Of a DNA stretch of 5,915 nt, positions 5,702-5,915 are shown piece by piece. Under the pieces are notes generated by a model. That model was not told where the DNA came from and did no database searches. It saw only the letters and a list, made by a program, of their open reading frames with translations. Within the stretch, counting starts at the first letter, position 1. Every line of letters starts with the position of its first letter. The position numbers and the translations under genes were made by a program. Source of the DNA: Candidatus Woesearchaeota archaeon (GTDB lineage Archaea > Nanobdellota > Nanobdellia > Woesearchaeales > UBA11576); the NCBI GenBank assembly GCA_030591125.1, contig JAUVBP010000081.1, positions 1-5,915 on the forward strand, in the 5' to 3' direction.

Positions 5702-5704
5702 GCA

Positions 5705-5717
5705 AACTATTTAAACG
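5705..5717 (+). promoter_or_regulatory. TATA-like box upstream of the terminal ORF
   Basis: AACTATTTAAACG, just after the pheT stop, contains TATTTAAA (5709-5716). Initiation about 25 bp downstream would fall near 5735-5742, suitable for the ORF that begins near 5750. It suggests the downstream gene has its own promoter rather than relying only on readthrough from pheT. Confidence 0.45.
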
Positions 5718-5749
5718 AAAGATGATTTCTACGACGGATAGGGTGGATA

Positions 5750-5915
5750 TTGAACAGGAAGAAAGTGGCGAAATCTAAATTAAGGAGCATAAAGCTCAAG
5801 AAAAGATCACGCATCTCTAAGAGACGTAAGAATATCTATGTAAGCAAGAGTGCCTGGCGAAACAAACTTGATCACACTATTTCTGTAAGGAGCCTCCTGA
5901 AATATACAGGGATAA
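5750..5915 (+). CDS. N-terminal part of an unidentified, strongly basic protein (runs off the window)
   Basis: The frame is open from a TGA at 5723-5725 to the window edge. Starting at TTG 5750 it gives 55 residues, beginning LNRKKVAKSKLRS and ending RSLLKYTGI. Twenty of the 55 are Lys or Arg and only one is acidic (Asp), so the N-terminus probably binds nucleic acid or is a disordered basic tail. The start is uncertain: TTG at 5750 has GGGTGGAT almost touching it, and GTG at 5765 has AGGAAG three bases before it. A TATA-like box at 5709-5716 supports a transcript here. I do not recognise the family. Composition could also make the frame open by chance, and a minus-strand frame is open across 5807-5914, but the promoter context favours this strand. 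Confidence 0.45.
   Translation, partial: MNRKKVAKSKLRSIKLKKRSRISKRRKNIYVSKSAWRNKLDHTISVRSLLKYTGI

Noticed and set aside
5807..5914. Minus-strand frame open from the window edge to a TGA at 5809-5807
   Set aside because: Could be the tail of a convergent gene, but it overlaps the + strand basic ORF that has a TATA-like box; 35 residues show no recognisable motif. Not excluded, only less likely.
1..5915. CRISPR array, insertion sequence, toxin-antitoxin or defence genes
   Set aside because: No regularly spaced repeats of CRISPR length, no transposase motif, no paired small ORFs with known signatures; the large genes are all explained by known families.

Overview
The window looks like chromosomal DNA from an archaeon. 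The phenylalanyl-tRNA synthetase subunits are of the archaeal/eukaryotic kind: an alpha chain of about 510 residues with winged-helix modules at its N-terminus, and a short beta chain of about 550 residues. The regulator belongs to the archaeal TrmB family, TATA-like boxes sit at archaeal distances, and T-rich tracts follow stop codons. A short-form phosphate acetyltransferase is uncommon in archaea outside some methanogens and several uncultured lineages. No marker here fixes the lineage; an uncultured DPANN-like or related archaeon is a guess.

Layout: (1) 1-45, the last codons of a + strand gene. (2) 46-239, a convergent intergenic gap whose centre (about 91-208) is a GC-rich imperfect inverted repeat, a candidate structured RNA or dispersed element. 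(3) 240-1256, pta on the minus strand. (4) 1257-1542, a divergent promoter region with an 11-bp-phased AATATT array and two further perfect palindromes. (5) 1543-2361, a TrmB-family regulator on the + strand. (6) 2478-5701, the pheS-pheT pair with its own TATA-like box; pheS probably gives a leaderless or nearly leaderless mRNA. (7) About 5750 to the window end, the start of a very basic, unrecognised + strand ORF.

The genes form two modules. The divergent pta/TrmB pair suggests that the regulator controls acetyl-phosphate/acetyl-CoA metabolism and probably itself through the dyads between them; this is inference from position. pheST is a housekeeping translation module. I see no defence system, CRISPR array, insertion sequence, rRNA or tRNA gene. 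The points most worth following up are the structured element at 91-208, the operator-like array upstream of pta, and a Leu in Pta where the Methanosarcina enzyme has a CoA-interacting Arg.
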